Below, piece after piece: positions 33,434 through 41,970 of a stretch of DNA of 64,000 nucleotides (positions are counted from its first letter, which is position 1; the number at the start of each line of letters is the position of its first letter). The notes beneath the pieces were generated by a model. The model searched no databases and was not told where the DNA came from. It worked only from the letters and a program-made list of their open reading frames with translations. This DNA is from Lentisphaeria bacterium (GTDB lineage Bacteria; Verrucomicrobiota; Lentisphaeria; Oligosphaerales; Oligosphaeraceae), in NCBI GenBank assembly GCA_016288215.1, contig JAEEYQ010000015.1, positions 18,463-82,462 of the forward strand, read 5' to 3'. The position numbers and the translations under genes are program-made.

Positions 33434-36343
33434 ATGAAAAATGGCTTTGCGGAGATCGAATCGCGTGACATTCCGCATCTGCGCGTCCGTGCGCGGCGTT
33501 TTCGCCATGAATGCGGAATGGAGGTGCTCAGTCTGGAGAGCCCCGATGACGAGAACTGGTTCGGCATTGGCGTCCAGACCATGCCGGAGAATGATGAGGG
33601 AATCCCCCATATTCTTGAGCATGTGGTACTTGGCGGTTCGGAGCACTATCCGGTCAAGGACCCCTTCATGTCCATGGTGAAGTCCAGCGTGGCGGCATTC
33701 ATCAACGCCATGACCTATCCGGACTTCACGGTCTATCCCGTGGCCAGCCCCAATCCCAAGGACTTCTTCAACCTGATGGAAGTCTATTGGGATGCGGTGT
33801 TTCACCCCAATCTGAGCCGTGAGAATTTCGAGCGGGAGGGATGGCATTTTGAATTGCAGAAGCGGGGGGACCTGTCCTCGCCACTTATCTACAATGGCAT
33901 CGTGCTCAACGAGATGCGTGGCGCCGAAGAGGAGCTGGACTCCATTGTGGACCGCGCCGTCGGCTGTTGCCTGCTGCCTGAGCTGCCCCGCCGCTGGAAT
34001 TCCGGCGGCGACCCCGCCCATATTCCCAACTTGAGCTATGAGGCCTTCGTGGAGTTCTATCGCCGCCACTATCACCCCTCCGTCGCCAAGCTTTTCTTCT
34101 ATGGAAACGTCCCCACGGAGAAAAAACTGGCCTTTGTGGCGGAGCATCTGAAGGGGTGCCATGGTTTGGAGACGCCGGTGACGCTTCCCCCGCGGCCAAA
34201 GCAGACACGGTGGACCGCCCCCCGCAAGGTGACGTTGCCCTGCGCGGCGCGGCGTGGCGAAGAGGGGGGCAGGGCCGGAAACGCCAGCTGGATTGGCGCC
34301 TGCTTCCTGTTGGACGAATGGGACCCCGTTTTGGACTTGGCGTTCGAAATGATTGACTATCTGCTGTTTGGCAATGCGGCGTCGGTCATGCGAAAGGCGC
34401 TGCTGGAGTCCGGTCTGGGGGATGACATCGTGACCAGCGGCTACGATGATGAAAGCCCCGAGACGATTTTCCGTTTCGGGCTGACGGGCTGCAGTCCGGA
34501 GAATTTTCCCAAAATCGAGGCGTTGGTGCATGACATTCTTTCAGACGTGGTGACCCATGGCTTCGATGCCGCCCGTGTGCGCACCGCCTTCCGCCAGTTC
34601 AAATTGGAACAGCTGGAGATTGACGGCGAACATGGACTGAATCTGCTGGAGGACTGCATGGGCATCTGGCTCAGCGGCGGCGACCCGCTGCGCTGCGTGG
34701 ACCGCCATGAGGCGATGCAGGAGCTGGAGCGACGCATGGCGGAGGAGCCGCATTATCTGGAGTCGGTGGTGCGGCGTTTCCTCTTTGAAAATCCCCATCG
34801 TCTTGTCATTGAGCTTGTTCCGGATGAGACGCTGGAGGAGAAGCGGGCCCAGGAGGAGGCTCGGCGGCTGGAGGCCATCAAGGCGGGCCTTGCCGCCGCG
34901 GACCTGCAGAGGATGGATGCGCGGGCGGCGGAATTGGGGCGGCTTCAAGATGAGCCGGACAGCCCGGAGGCTTTGGACACCCTGCCCAAACTGACCCGCC
35001 ACGACTTGCTTGCGGAGCCACGCCGGCTTCCTGTGGACCGGATTCCCTTGAACAACGGGATGACCCTGCTGTCAGGGCACACCTTCAGCAACGGCGTCGG
35101 CTATTTGAGTCTGGCCTTTCCTTTGGCGGACATTCCGCAAGCTCTGCTGCCGGATTTGCCTTTCGCCATGATGATGCTCCACAAGCTGGGGACTTCCTCC
35201 CATTCCTATGACACCTTTTCGGAGGCTTTGGCGGCGGCCGCCGCCGCTGTGCAGACCCAGGTGCGCATGGAATATCCGGGGTCGGGAGGCGAACTGCCCT
35301 CTGGGGCCTTGTTCCTGAACATGACGGCGTTGGAGGAGTCCTTTGGCGAGGCGTTGCGGCTGCTGGCGGAGCGGTGGCGTCAGACGGTTTTCACGGAGCG
35401 GGAGCGCTGTCAGGCGGTGCTGCGCCAGAAGTGGTTCCAGTTCAAGGAGGAACTGCAGGACAATGGCTCCGCCTTCGCCGCCATCGTCGCCCGCCAGGGG
35501 CTGGGCGGGCTGGCGGGCGTGGCCGCTGAATGGGACGGCTTGGCCTATGGACGGCGGCTCAAACGGCTGGCGCGGTGCTTCGGCACGGAATACGAGGGAT
35601 TTGCGGATTCCATGGGACGCATGGCGGCTCTTTGCGGCAACCTGCGGCCGGTGGGCGCCTCCGTTGTGGGCAACGATGCCTTACTTCCTCTCGTTAAGGA
35701 ATTTATGGAGAAGAATTTTCCCGGTGGCGAGAAGGACTGCGCCATGGATGTGCCGATGAAGGCGGATTCGTCCGCTCCTCGTCTGGATGCGCTGCGGATC
35801 AACGGCGACGTGGGCTTCTGCGCACGGGTCTTCCAGGCTCCCGCCTATGATGACGAATCCAATGCGGCCCTCAGCGTCTACTGCTGGCTGGTGAGCTGCG
35901 GATTCTTGTGGGACGAGGTTCGGGTCAAGGGCGGCGCCTACGGCGTGGGCTGCTCCTACAATCCTGCCTTGGGGCTGATGACGTTGAGTTCCTTCCGTGA
36001 TCCGTCTCTCAAAAACACGCTGCAGGTGTTCGACCGTCTGGCGGAGAGGACATTCGACTGGACGCGGAAGGAAGTGGATTCGGCCATCGTGGCCTGCATG
36101 AAAGCGGAGGAACAGCAGGTCTGGCCAGGCATGGCATGCCGTCTGGCGCTGTGGCGGAGCCTGTTTGGATGGGACGACGAACGGCGGCGGGCCTATCGGC
36201 AGGCGTTCCTTTCCGTGACGCCGGAACATGTGCAGGTGGCGGGGCGGCGCTTTTGGGCGGCCGCCGCCGGAAAGGGCAACACCTGTCTGGTGGCCCCCGG
36301 CTCCCTGTGCCGCGGCCTTCACCCCAATTGGCTGAAACTGTAA
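33434..36343 (+). CDS. M16C metallopeptidase (PreP/Cym1-type)
   Basis: A 969-residue clam-shell zinc peptidase. The inverted zinc motif HILEH has H59, E62 and H63, and the third ligand is probably E160 in VLNEMRG. VVLGGSEHYPVKDPF, AMTYPDFTVYPV and the SGGDP-x8-YEAFVEFYRRHYHPS stretch closely follow mitochondrial presequence protease PreP. C-terminal halves include RVKGGAYGVGCSY. It probably degrades free peptides. The ATG at 33434 is used; a start 30 bases earlier would put repeat sequence in the protein. No signal peptide is seen, so it should be cytoplasmic. Confidence 0.9.
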   Translation: MKNGFAEIESRDIPHLRVRARRFRHECGMEVLSLESPDDENWFGIGVQTMPENDEGIPHILEHVVLGGSEHYPVKDPFMSMVKSSVAAFINAMTYPDFTVYPVASPNPKDFFNLMEVYWDAVFHPNLSRENFEREGWHFELQKRGDLSSPLIYNGIVLNEMRGAEEELDSIVDRAVGCCLLPELPRRWNSGGDPAHIPNLSYEAFVEFYRRHYHPSVAKLFFYGNVPTEKKLAFVAEHLKGCHGLETPVTLPPRPKQTRWTAPRKVTLPCAARRGEEGGRAGNASWIGACFLLDEWDPVLDLAFEMIDYLLFGNAASVMRKALLESGLGDDIVTSGYDDESPETIFRFGLTGCSPENFPKIEALVHDILSDVVTHGFDAARVRTAFRQFKLEQLEIDGEHGLNLLEDCMGIWLSGGDPLRCVDRHEAMQELERRMAEEPHYLESVVRRFLFENPHRLVIELVPDETLEEKRAQEEARRLEAIKAGLAAADLQRMDARAAELGRLQDEPDSPEALDTLPKLTRHDLLAEPRRLPVDRIPLNNGMTLLSGHTFSNGVGYLSLAFPLADIPQALLPDLPFAMMMLHKLGTSSHSYDTFSEALAAAAAAVQTQVRMEYPGSGGELPSGALFLNMTALEESFGEALRLLAERWRQTVFTERERCQAVLRQKWFQFKEELQDNGSAFAAIVARQGLGGLAGVAAEWDGLAYGRRLKRLARCFGTEYEGFADSMGRMAALCGNLRPVGASVVGNDALLPLVKEFMEKNFPGGEKDCAMDVPMKADSSAPRLDALRINGDVGFCARVFQAPAYDDESNAALSVYCWLVSCGFLWDEVRVKGGAYGVGCSYNPALGLMTLSSFRDPSLKNTLQVFDRLAERTFDWTRKEVDSAIVACMKAEEQQVWPGMACRLALWRSLFGWDDERRRAYRQAFLSVTPEHVQVAGRRFWAAAAGKGNTCLVAPGSLCRGLHPNWLKL

Positions 36344-36351
36344 AGGCGGCG

Positions 36352-37071
36352 ATGGAAGGCAGATATCTCATCGAAGGAAAAGAGAAGGCCACGCGAGTCG
36401 CCGAACTGCTTGGCGAAAATCCGCAATGGCAGCGGCTGGACGAGGCGGCAATTCCGTCGGAAATGACGAAGGGCGACTGGGTTGTGCTTTGCGGCGGCGC
36501 CGAGTTCAACGTGGCGTGGCATCGGGAGTGCATGCGCCGCAAATGCAGAGTGATTTGCGCTCCGACGGACGGTGATTGGCTGCCGTTGGGGCGGGAACTG
36601 GCCCGTGCCGTGGCGCGCCGCCGTCTGGCCAGCTGCGTTTTGGGCTCCTGGCGGCTGCGGCCGGCTCTGGCGGCGTTGCGGGAACTGGCGGATGGCGGCG
36701 CCTTGGGGACGCTTCAGTCCGCGGAATTGTCCTGTGCCCCCACGTTGGCCGATGACCCTCTTCAATGCCGTTTCGCGCAGGACGCAGTGTCGTTCATCAG
36801 TTATGAAAAACTTCATAAGTCATTGATTATAAATGATTTAGAAAATTTTGCTTCCATTCGGCTGGAGGGGGACTGCGGCATGGCGCTTCTGAACCTTTCC
36901 CAAAACGGCGTCGACACGTTGGAGCATCATGGGAACGCCCATCGCCGCTGTCAACGGACCTTTCCCATGGGCGACCCCTTGCTGGCAGAAGTAGCGCTTC
37001 TGGAAAGTCAGACTCCGGAGAAGGACGGTTGGCCGCTATTGTGCAGCCTGCCCGGATTCTTCGAGCCATGA
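36352..37071 (+). CDS. Small degenerate Gfo/Idh-like protein, hypothetical
   Basis: A 239-residue protein beginning nine bases after the protease stop. CRVICAPTDGDWLPLGRELARAV followed by RLRPALAALRELADGGALGTLQSAEL looks like the middle of a Gfo/Idh/MocA oxidoreductase, where a cofactor-binding EKP and a substrate-helix R-x-HPA normally stand. The glycine-rich NAD loop at the start and the EKP lysine are absent, so enzyme activity is doubtful. It may be a decayed or repurposed relative, probably co-transcribed with the protease. Confidence 0.5.
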   Translation: MEGRYLIEGKEKATRVAELLGENPQWQRLDEAAIPSEMTKGDWVVLCGGAEFNVAWHRECMRRKCRVICAPTDGDWLPLGRELARAVARRRLASCVLGSWRLRPALAALRELADGGALGTLQSAELSCAPTLADDPLQCRFAQDAVSFISYEKLHKSLIINDLENFASIRLEGDCGMALLNLSQNGVDTLEHHGNAHRRCQRTFPMGDPLLAEVALLESQTPEKDGWPLLCSLPGFFEP

Positions 37072-37167
37072 GCGATTTCCATAAGTGTACACCCACTATG
37101 ATTCTCTGTCACTTTCGCCCTTTCCGCAGATTTAGCTGGAATTTTTCCATGAAAGTCAGTCAATGAG

Positions 37168-37195
37168 TTGCAAATCTTCTCTGTTGACTTATATT
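37168..37195 (+). promoter_or_regulatory. Promoter TTGCAA-N16-TATATT before rplM
   Basis: -35 at 37168-37173 and -10 at 37190-37195, same bases and spacing as the one before rpmJ; start predicted near 37202, leader about 52 bases. Confidence 0.65.
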
Positions 37196-37253
37196 AGTAA
37201 TTCCCGATCAAAAATGCATTTTCAATTGGAACTATATAGGCAGAGCTGTACAG

Positions 37254-37688
37254 ATGAAGACATTTTTACCAAAGGTTGATGAGATTGAGCGCAAATGGTA
37301 TGTTGTGGACGCGACGGACCAGGTGTTGGGCCGTATGGCCGTCCAGATTGCCAATGTGCTGCGTGGCCGGAACAAGGCCAGCTATACGCCGCATTTGGAC
37401 TGCGGGGACTTTGTCATTGTGATCAATGCGGAGAAGGTCGCCATGACCGGCCGCAAGAACACGGACAAGATCTATCAGGACTACTCTGGCTATATTGACG
37501 GTCTGAAGCGCCAGACCGCTGATGTGGTCCGCCAGAAGAATCCGACCCGTCTGGTTCGGGACGCCGTTTGGGGCATGATGCCCAAGGGCCGTCTGGGCCG
37601 TTCGCAGTACAAGAAGCTGAAGGTCTATGCGGGACCGGAGCATCCGCACGCCGCCCAGATGGCGGAGCCGATGGAGATCAAGAAGTAA
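37254..37688 (+). CDS. rplM: Ribosomal protein L13
   Basis: A 144-residue large-subunit protein. KWYVVDATDQVLGRMAVQIANVLRGRNKA, DFVIVINAEKVAMTGRK, and the VWGMMPKGRLGRSQYKKLKVYAG block are typical. It is paired with rpsI 38 bases downstream, the near-universal order. Confidence 0.97.
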   Translation: MKTFLPKVDEIERKWYVVDATDQVLGRMAVQIANVLRGRNKASYTPHLDCGDFVIVINAEKVAMTGRKNTDKIYQDYSGYIDGLKRQTADVVRQKNPTRLVRDAVWGMMPKGRLGRSQYKKLKVYAGPEHPHAAQMAEPMEIKK

Positions 37689-37726
37689 TACTCATATAGT
37701 GGATTGTTGATAAGGATAAAGGAAGC

Positions 37727-38125
37727 ATGACAGAGAACACTGAAATGATTCATGCCGTTGGCCGCCGCAAAAGCGCCAGCGCCCGTGTCCACATGAAACC
37801 GGGCACCGGCAAAATCACCGTGAACAAGCGGACATTTGAGGATTATTTCATCACGGCCGCCCAGCGTGGACTGGTTTGCCAGCCTTTGGTGATCACCGGG
37901 CTGACGGCGGACTTTGACATTGTGGCCACCATCGACGGCGGCGGTGTCATCGGCCAGGCCGGTGCCCTGCGCCACGGCATCGCCCGCGCCCTTGAAAAAT
38001 ACAAGGCCGAGCTTCGCCCTGTGCTGAAGGCCGCTGGCCTGCTGACCCGTGATTCCCGCGAGAAAGAGCGCAAGAAGCCCGGTCGGCCCGGAGCGCGCAA
38101 GCGTTTCCAGTTCTCGAAGCGCTAG
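37727..38125 (+). CDS. rpsI: Ribosomal protein S9
   Basis: A 132-residue small-subunit protein. HAVGRRKSASARVHMKPGTGKITVNKR opens the conserved region; GQAGALRHGIARAL and the closing LLTRDSREKERKKPGRPGARKRFQFSKR are diagnostic, the basic tail reaching the P-site tRNA. A terminator follows closely. Confidence 0.97.
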   Translation: MTENTEMIHAVGRRKSASARVHMKPGTGKITVNKRTFEDYFITAAQRGLVCQPLVITGLTADFDIVATIDGGGVIGQAGALRHGIARALEKYKAELRPVLKAAGLLTRDSREKERKKPGRPGARKRFQFSKR

Positions 38126-38157
38126 TCGCCTTACGCCTTCTGTTTTCCATGGCATAC

Positions 38158-38206
38158 AACGGATTCGGCAGCGGCCTGATGCAGGTTGCCGAATCCGTTT
38201 CTTTTT
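38158..38206 (+). terminator. Strong rho-independent terminator after rpsI
   Basis: AACGGATTCGGCA (38158-38170) and TGCCGAATCCGTT (38187-38199) form a perfect 13-bp stem, followed by TCTTTTTC. Confidence 0.92.
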
Positions 38207-38322
38207 CATTTTCCCTGTTGAAGATTGCGGGTTGCGGATTACATTAGGGAGATGGCGGTTTTGTCGCCGTTGGGAAAATGAAGTGTAGCTTGTGTGAGTC
38301 ACAAATTCATATGGAGAAACCC

Positions 38323-40692
38323 ATGCTAAAGAAATTGACACGGAGTCTGGCCTGCGTCGCCGTGCTGGCCTGTTTTGGCGTGCAGGCGGCCAAAGTGAGG
38401 GAAATCAGCGTCCAAAGCACGTCGGGTGGGATGCTTCAGGAGACCCTGGAGGAGATTGTCCGCATGACCGTCCGCACCAAAGTCGGCGCGGAGTTTGCCA
38501 ATGCGGTGTTGGGGGATGACATCCGCCAGCTGACCCGGACCGGCAAGTTCGAGGATGTGCAGGTCAGGCTGGAAAGCGCGCAGGATGGCTCCATTCATGT
38601 CATCTATGTGCTGACGCCCCATAAAGTGGTCCGTTCGGTGTCCATCAACGGCAACACGGAGTACAAGACCAAACGCCTGACCAAACTGCTGAAGCTGATG
38701 ACCAATCAGGTCCTGGACGACACGGTGCTGGCCAAGGACCGCAGCGCCCTGCTGGACAAATACCGCGACGGCGGCTATTACGGCACGGAAGTCACCACGG
38801 ATCTGACCCCTTCGGAGGACGGAACCCAGGTGGACGTCACCTATCAGATTCATGAAAAGCCCCGCTTCAAACTCAAGGGCGTGGCTTTCGAGGGGAACAC
38901 GGAGACGGTGTTCACGCAGGACGAGCTGCGGGACGCCATTGCGACGAAACGGCAGTGGTGGCGCTATATCTTCCGCTTTGGCAACTACTTCAATGAACAG
39001 CTCCAGCCGTTGGACAAGGACAAGCTGCAGGCGCTGTACGGCACGAAAGGCTATCTTGACTTCGCCGTCAAGGACGTGGAAGTCCGTCCCGTCGACAACG
39101 GCAAATGGGTTCAGGTGGTCTACATCGTGGAGGAGGGCGCTCCGTATTCGATTTCCTCCATCGTGGTCGCCGGCAACGAGAAGTTCTCTCAGGAGGAGCT
39201 TTTGAAGGAGACGGAAGGGCGAGTCGGCCAAGTCTACAATTCCGACACGGAGAACTCGGACCTGAATCGGATGAAGGCCCGCTACGAGGACCTTGGCTAT
39301 CTGGACATGCGGATGTACGCCGCCCATGAAAAGGACGAGGACAACCACAAGGTGGCCGTGGTGTACAGGGTCTACGAAGGGGAGCCCTGCCGGATTCGCA
39401 ACATCAACATCGTGGGCAACCAGGTGACGCAGGAGAAGGTCATCCGCCGCGAACTGAGCATCCATCCCGACGATTTGGGCGACGCGGGCAAAATCCGCAC
39501 CAGCAAGAATCGTCTGCGGAATCTGGGCTATTTCAATGAGGTGGAGATAGTTCCTGTGGTGACGGAGGAGCAGAACCTGAAGGACCTCCGCGTGGAGCTT
39601 GCCGAACGGAACACGGGCAACATCGCCTTGGGCGCCGGCTTCTCCACGGAAGACTCCGTGATCGGATTCGTGGAATTGACCGAATCCAACTTTGACGTTC
39701 GCCGCCTCTTCGAGTGGCCCATGAACCCCAAGGGCGCCGGTCAGCATTTCCGCAGCCGCGTGCAGGTCGGCTCCCACGTGACCAATGTCATGTTGAGTCT
39801 GACGGAGCCTTGGTTCCTGGATCGCCGTCTGGAGCTGGAGAACAGCCTGTTCTTCCGCAACCGCTTTGAGGACGAATATGACCAGCGGAACATCGGCGGC
39901 CGGATGATGCTGTCGTGGCCGTTGTCCTTCCGCGTCCCCGGCACGGATTGGCATGACGACTGGAAGATGGGCATCGGTATCCAATTTGAGAATATAAGAA
40001 TTTCTGATGCAGACACTTATGATGATGATCCCGCTGACTATGACGATGTTCGCGGCGACTTTGTCCGTGGCCGCGTGGTGGCGGACGAGGAGGACAGCTA
40101 TTGGGCCAATCGCCTGATCATGCGGTTGACGCGGGATCGCCGCAACGCCGTCATGTTCCCGACCCGCGGCTCCGTCCTCACCCTGCAGGGCGAATATGTG
40201 AGCGAGGCGTTGGGGAGCTATGAGAGCTACGGCAAAATCAGTCTGGATGTGACGCGCTACTTCCCGATCTTCCGCGACTATGTGCTGAAGCTGAGCGCGG
40301 ACTATTCCAGCACCACCGGCGAAGAGGAGGCCATTTTCGACCGCTATTTCGGCGGCGGCATCGGCACGATCCGCGGCTTCAAGCGGCGGGATGTGGCACC
40401 GGTGGACTGCCACAAGGACCCCCTGGGCGGCAGCACCCTGCTGATGGCCACGGCGGAACTGCTCATCCCCATGAAGGACATCGCCTATTTCAGCATCTTC
40501 TCCGATGCGGGCAATGTGTGGTGGGACGCCTTTGAGACCAGTTTGGACGACATGAACGTCAGCACAGGCATTGGCCTGCAGTTCAAGAGCCTGCCGGTCA
40601 GCATGTATTACGGCTATCCCGTCGTCAAGGGATACGACCATCTGGAGGGCCGTCATGGCCGCTTCCACTTCCAGATCATGTACAGCTATTGA
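38323..40692 (+). CDS. bamA: Outer membrane protein assembly factor BamA
   Basis: The ATG at 38323, with GGAG seven bases before, gives 789 residues and a signal peptide ending near FGVQA. Five POTRA repeats follow to about residue 420 (for example VRSVSINGNTEYKTKRL, FKLKGVAFEGNTETVF, YSISSIVVAGNEKFS, CRIRNINIVGNQVTQ). The rest is a 16-strand Omp85/D15 barrel with GGIGTIRGFKRRDVAP, the conserved loop-6 RGF motif, and a terminal aromatic tyrosine. It inserts barrel proteins into the outer membrane, confirming a double-membrane cell. The Lpt permease fragment follows at 36 bases. Confidence 0.94.
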   Translation: MLKKLTRSLACVAVLACFGVQAAKVREISVQSTSGGMLQETLEEIVRMTVRTKVGAEFANAVLGDDIRQLTRTGKFEDVQVRLESAQDGSIHVIYVLTPHKVVRSVSINGNTEYKTKRLTKLLKLMTNQVLDDTVLAKDRSALLDKYRDGGYYGTEVTTDLTPSEDGTQVDVTYQIHEKPRFKLKGVAFEGNTETVFTQDELRDAIATKRQWWRYIFRFGNYFNEQLQPLDKDKLQALYGTKGYLDFAVKDVEVRPVDNGKWVQVVYIVEEGAPYSISSIVVAGNEKFSQEELLKETEGRVGQVYNSDTENSDLNRMKARYEDLGYLDMRMYAAHEKDEDNHKVAVVYRVYEGEPCRIRNINIVGNQVTQEKVIRRELSIHPDDLGDAGKIRTSKNRLRNLGYFNEVEIVPVVTEEQNLKDLRVELAERNTGNIALGAGFSTEDSVIGFVELTESNFDVRRLFEWPMNPKGAGQHFRSRVQVGSHVTNVMLSLTEPWFLDRRLELENSLFFRNRFEDEYDQRNIGGRMMLSWPLSFRVPGTDWHDDWKMGIGIQFENIRISDADTYDDDPADYDDVRGDFVRGRVVADEEDSYWANRLIMRLTRDRRNAVMFPTRGSVLTLQGEYVSEALGSYESYGKISLDVTRYFPIFRDYVLKLSADYSSTTGEEEAIFDRYFGGGIGTIRGFKRRDVAPVDCHKDPLGGSTLLMATAELLIPMKDIAYFSIFSDAGNVWWDAFETSLDDMNVSTGIGLQFKSLPVSMYYGYPVVKGYDHLEGRHGRFHFQIMYSY

Positions 40693-40728
40693 CGGCTGGA
40701 CTGTGGGGAACCGGACCGGAACCGCGTC

Positions 40729-41826
40729 ATGTTTGGGATTCTGAACCGCCATATCGCCAGAAACATGCTTTTCAGCATGCTTCTGGCTTTGGGCATCCTG
40801 ACCTTTGTGATGCTTTCCGGCCAGCTCTTCAAGGTGCTTGACTTCCTGTCCCGAGGCGTCTCGCCTGTCCTTTTCGGCAAATACATCCTGTATATGCTTC
40901 CGGACCTGCTGCGATTCACCTTGCCCCTTTCCATGTTGGTGGCCGTCGTGCTGGTCTTCAGCCGCATGTCGGCGGACAATGAGATTGTCGCCATGAAGAC
41001 CAGCGGCATCTCCCTATGGCAGATCGTGACACCTGGAATTGTTCTAAGCTTCTGTTTATGCGTGATTTGCGCATGGCTTTCCCTGTTCGTGTCCCCCGTG
41101 TTCCGCTATCGGGCGGAGCAGTTGCGATGGGAGGGGCTGGAGAGTTATGTGGCCATGCTGGAGCCGGGCCGCTTCGTCAGCATCCCGCCAAATTTCAAGG
41201 TCCGCATTGGCGAACGGCAGGGGGACCAACTGCGGGACATTCATGTGTATATGCTTGACAACAAGGGAAATGAGGTAAGGGACATCACGGCGGTCGTGGG
41301 CTATGTCCGCATTCAGGGGGAGGAGCAGCAGCTTTCCCTCAATCTGCGGGATGTGACGATCAGCTAACTGACGATGAACGACGGCAGGACGGAGACCCGC
41401 CATTGGCATTTGGGGCAGCTTGAGCTGGAGCTGGGCATCGGCGGCAACCAGAAGCGCAACGTCACGGCCCGCAAAGTCAAATACATGGACCTGCGGCTGC
41501 TGTGCGCGCAGATTCTTCTGGAGCAGGAGGAGGGACGGGACACCGCCGCCTTCCTGCTGGAGTTGCATCGACGGCTGTCCATGGCCATGTCCCCCTTCTC
41601 CTTTCTGCTGTTGGGACTTCCCTTTGGCATCCGCAGCCGCCGTTCGGAGAAGTCCGTCGGCCTGCTGATTTGCGTGCTGTTGGCGTTGGGGTTCTATGCC
41701 TTTCTGCAGGCGGCGGACATGCTTAAACGCCACACGGGGCTGCATCCGGAGTACATCATCTGGCTGCCCAACGCGCTCTATCAGGCGGTGGGACTGTGGA
41801 TTATGCACCGAATCGGAAAACACTGA
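40729..41826 (+). pseudogene. LptF/LptG-type LPS-export permease interrupted by in-frame TAA
   Basis: One reading frame of 366 codons, the normal size for LptF or LptG, is broken by a TAA at 41365-41367. The first part (212 residues) has three membrane helices (about 14-34, 50-75, 97-125) and the start of the periplasmic jelly-roll. The second (from ATG 41374, 150 residues) completes the jelly-roll and supplies the last three helices (SPFSFLLLGLPFGI and others). Frame and family content continue on both sides, so this is a point nonsense change rather than two genes. The second ATG has no ribosome site. Either the gene is dead, or the stop is a sequencing error, or both halves are made. LPS export permeases are normally essential. 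Confidence 0.75.
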
Positions 41827-41829
41827 CGC

Positions 41830-41960
41830 ATATATATATAATATGGTATATAGGGGGCGACACGGGCCGCGAATCGAATCCGTTTCCAACTTCCAACTCC
41901 TAACTCCTAACTAAATTCCTAATTCCTAATTTCTAATTTCTATTTCCTAATTCCAAATTG
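41830..41960. repeat. AT-rich TATATAATATGG motif and CTAATTN heptamers before lepA
   Basis: A TATATATATAATATGGTATA stretch at about 41831-41850 resembles the right half of the inverted repeat at 59107-59146. About nine heptamer units (CTAACTC to CTAATTT) follow from 41895 to 41955. The block ends a few bases before the lepA start, which therefore lacks an ordinary ribosome site. Confidence 0.7.
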
Positions 41961-41970
41961 CAAATAGCAA

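Noticed and set aside
38326..40752. 808-codon open frame antisense to bamA
   Set aside because: Mirror of the bamA codon pattern; no domain, no ribosome site; bamA is clear.
41365..41367. Recoded stop (selenocysteine or pyrrolysine) in the Lpt permease
   Set aside because: The codon is TAA, which neither system uses, and no adjacent recoding hairpin is evident.
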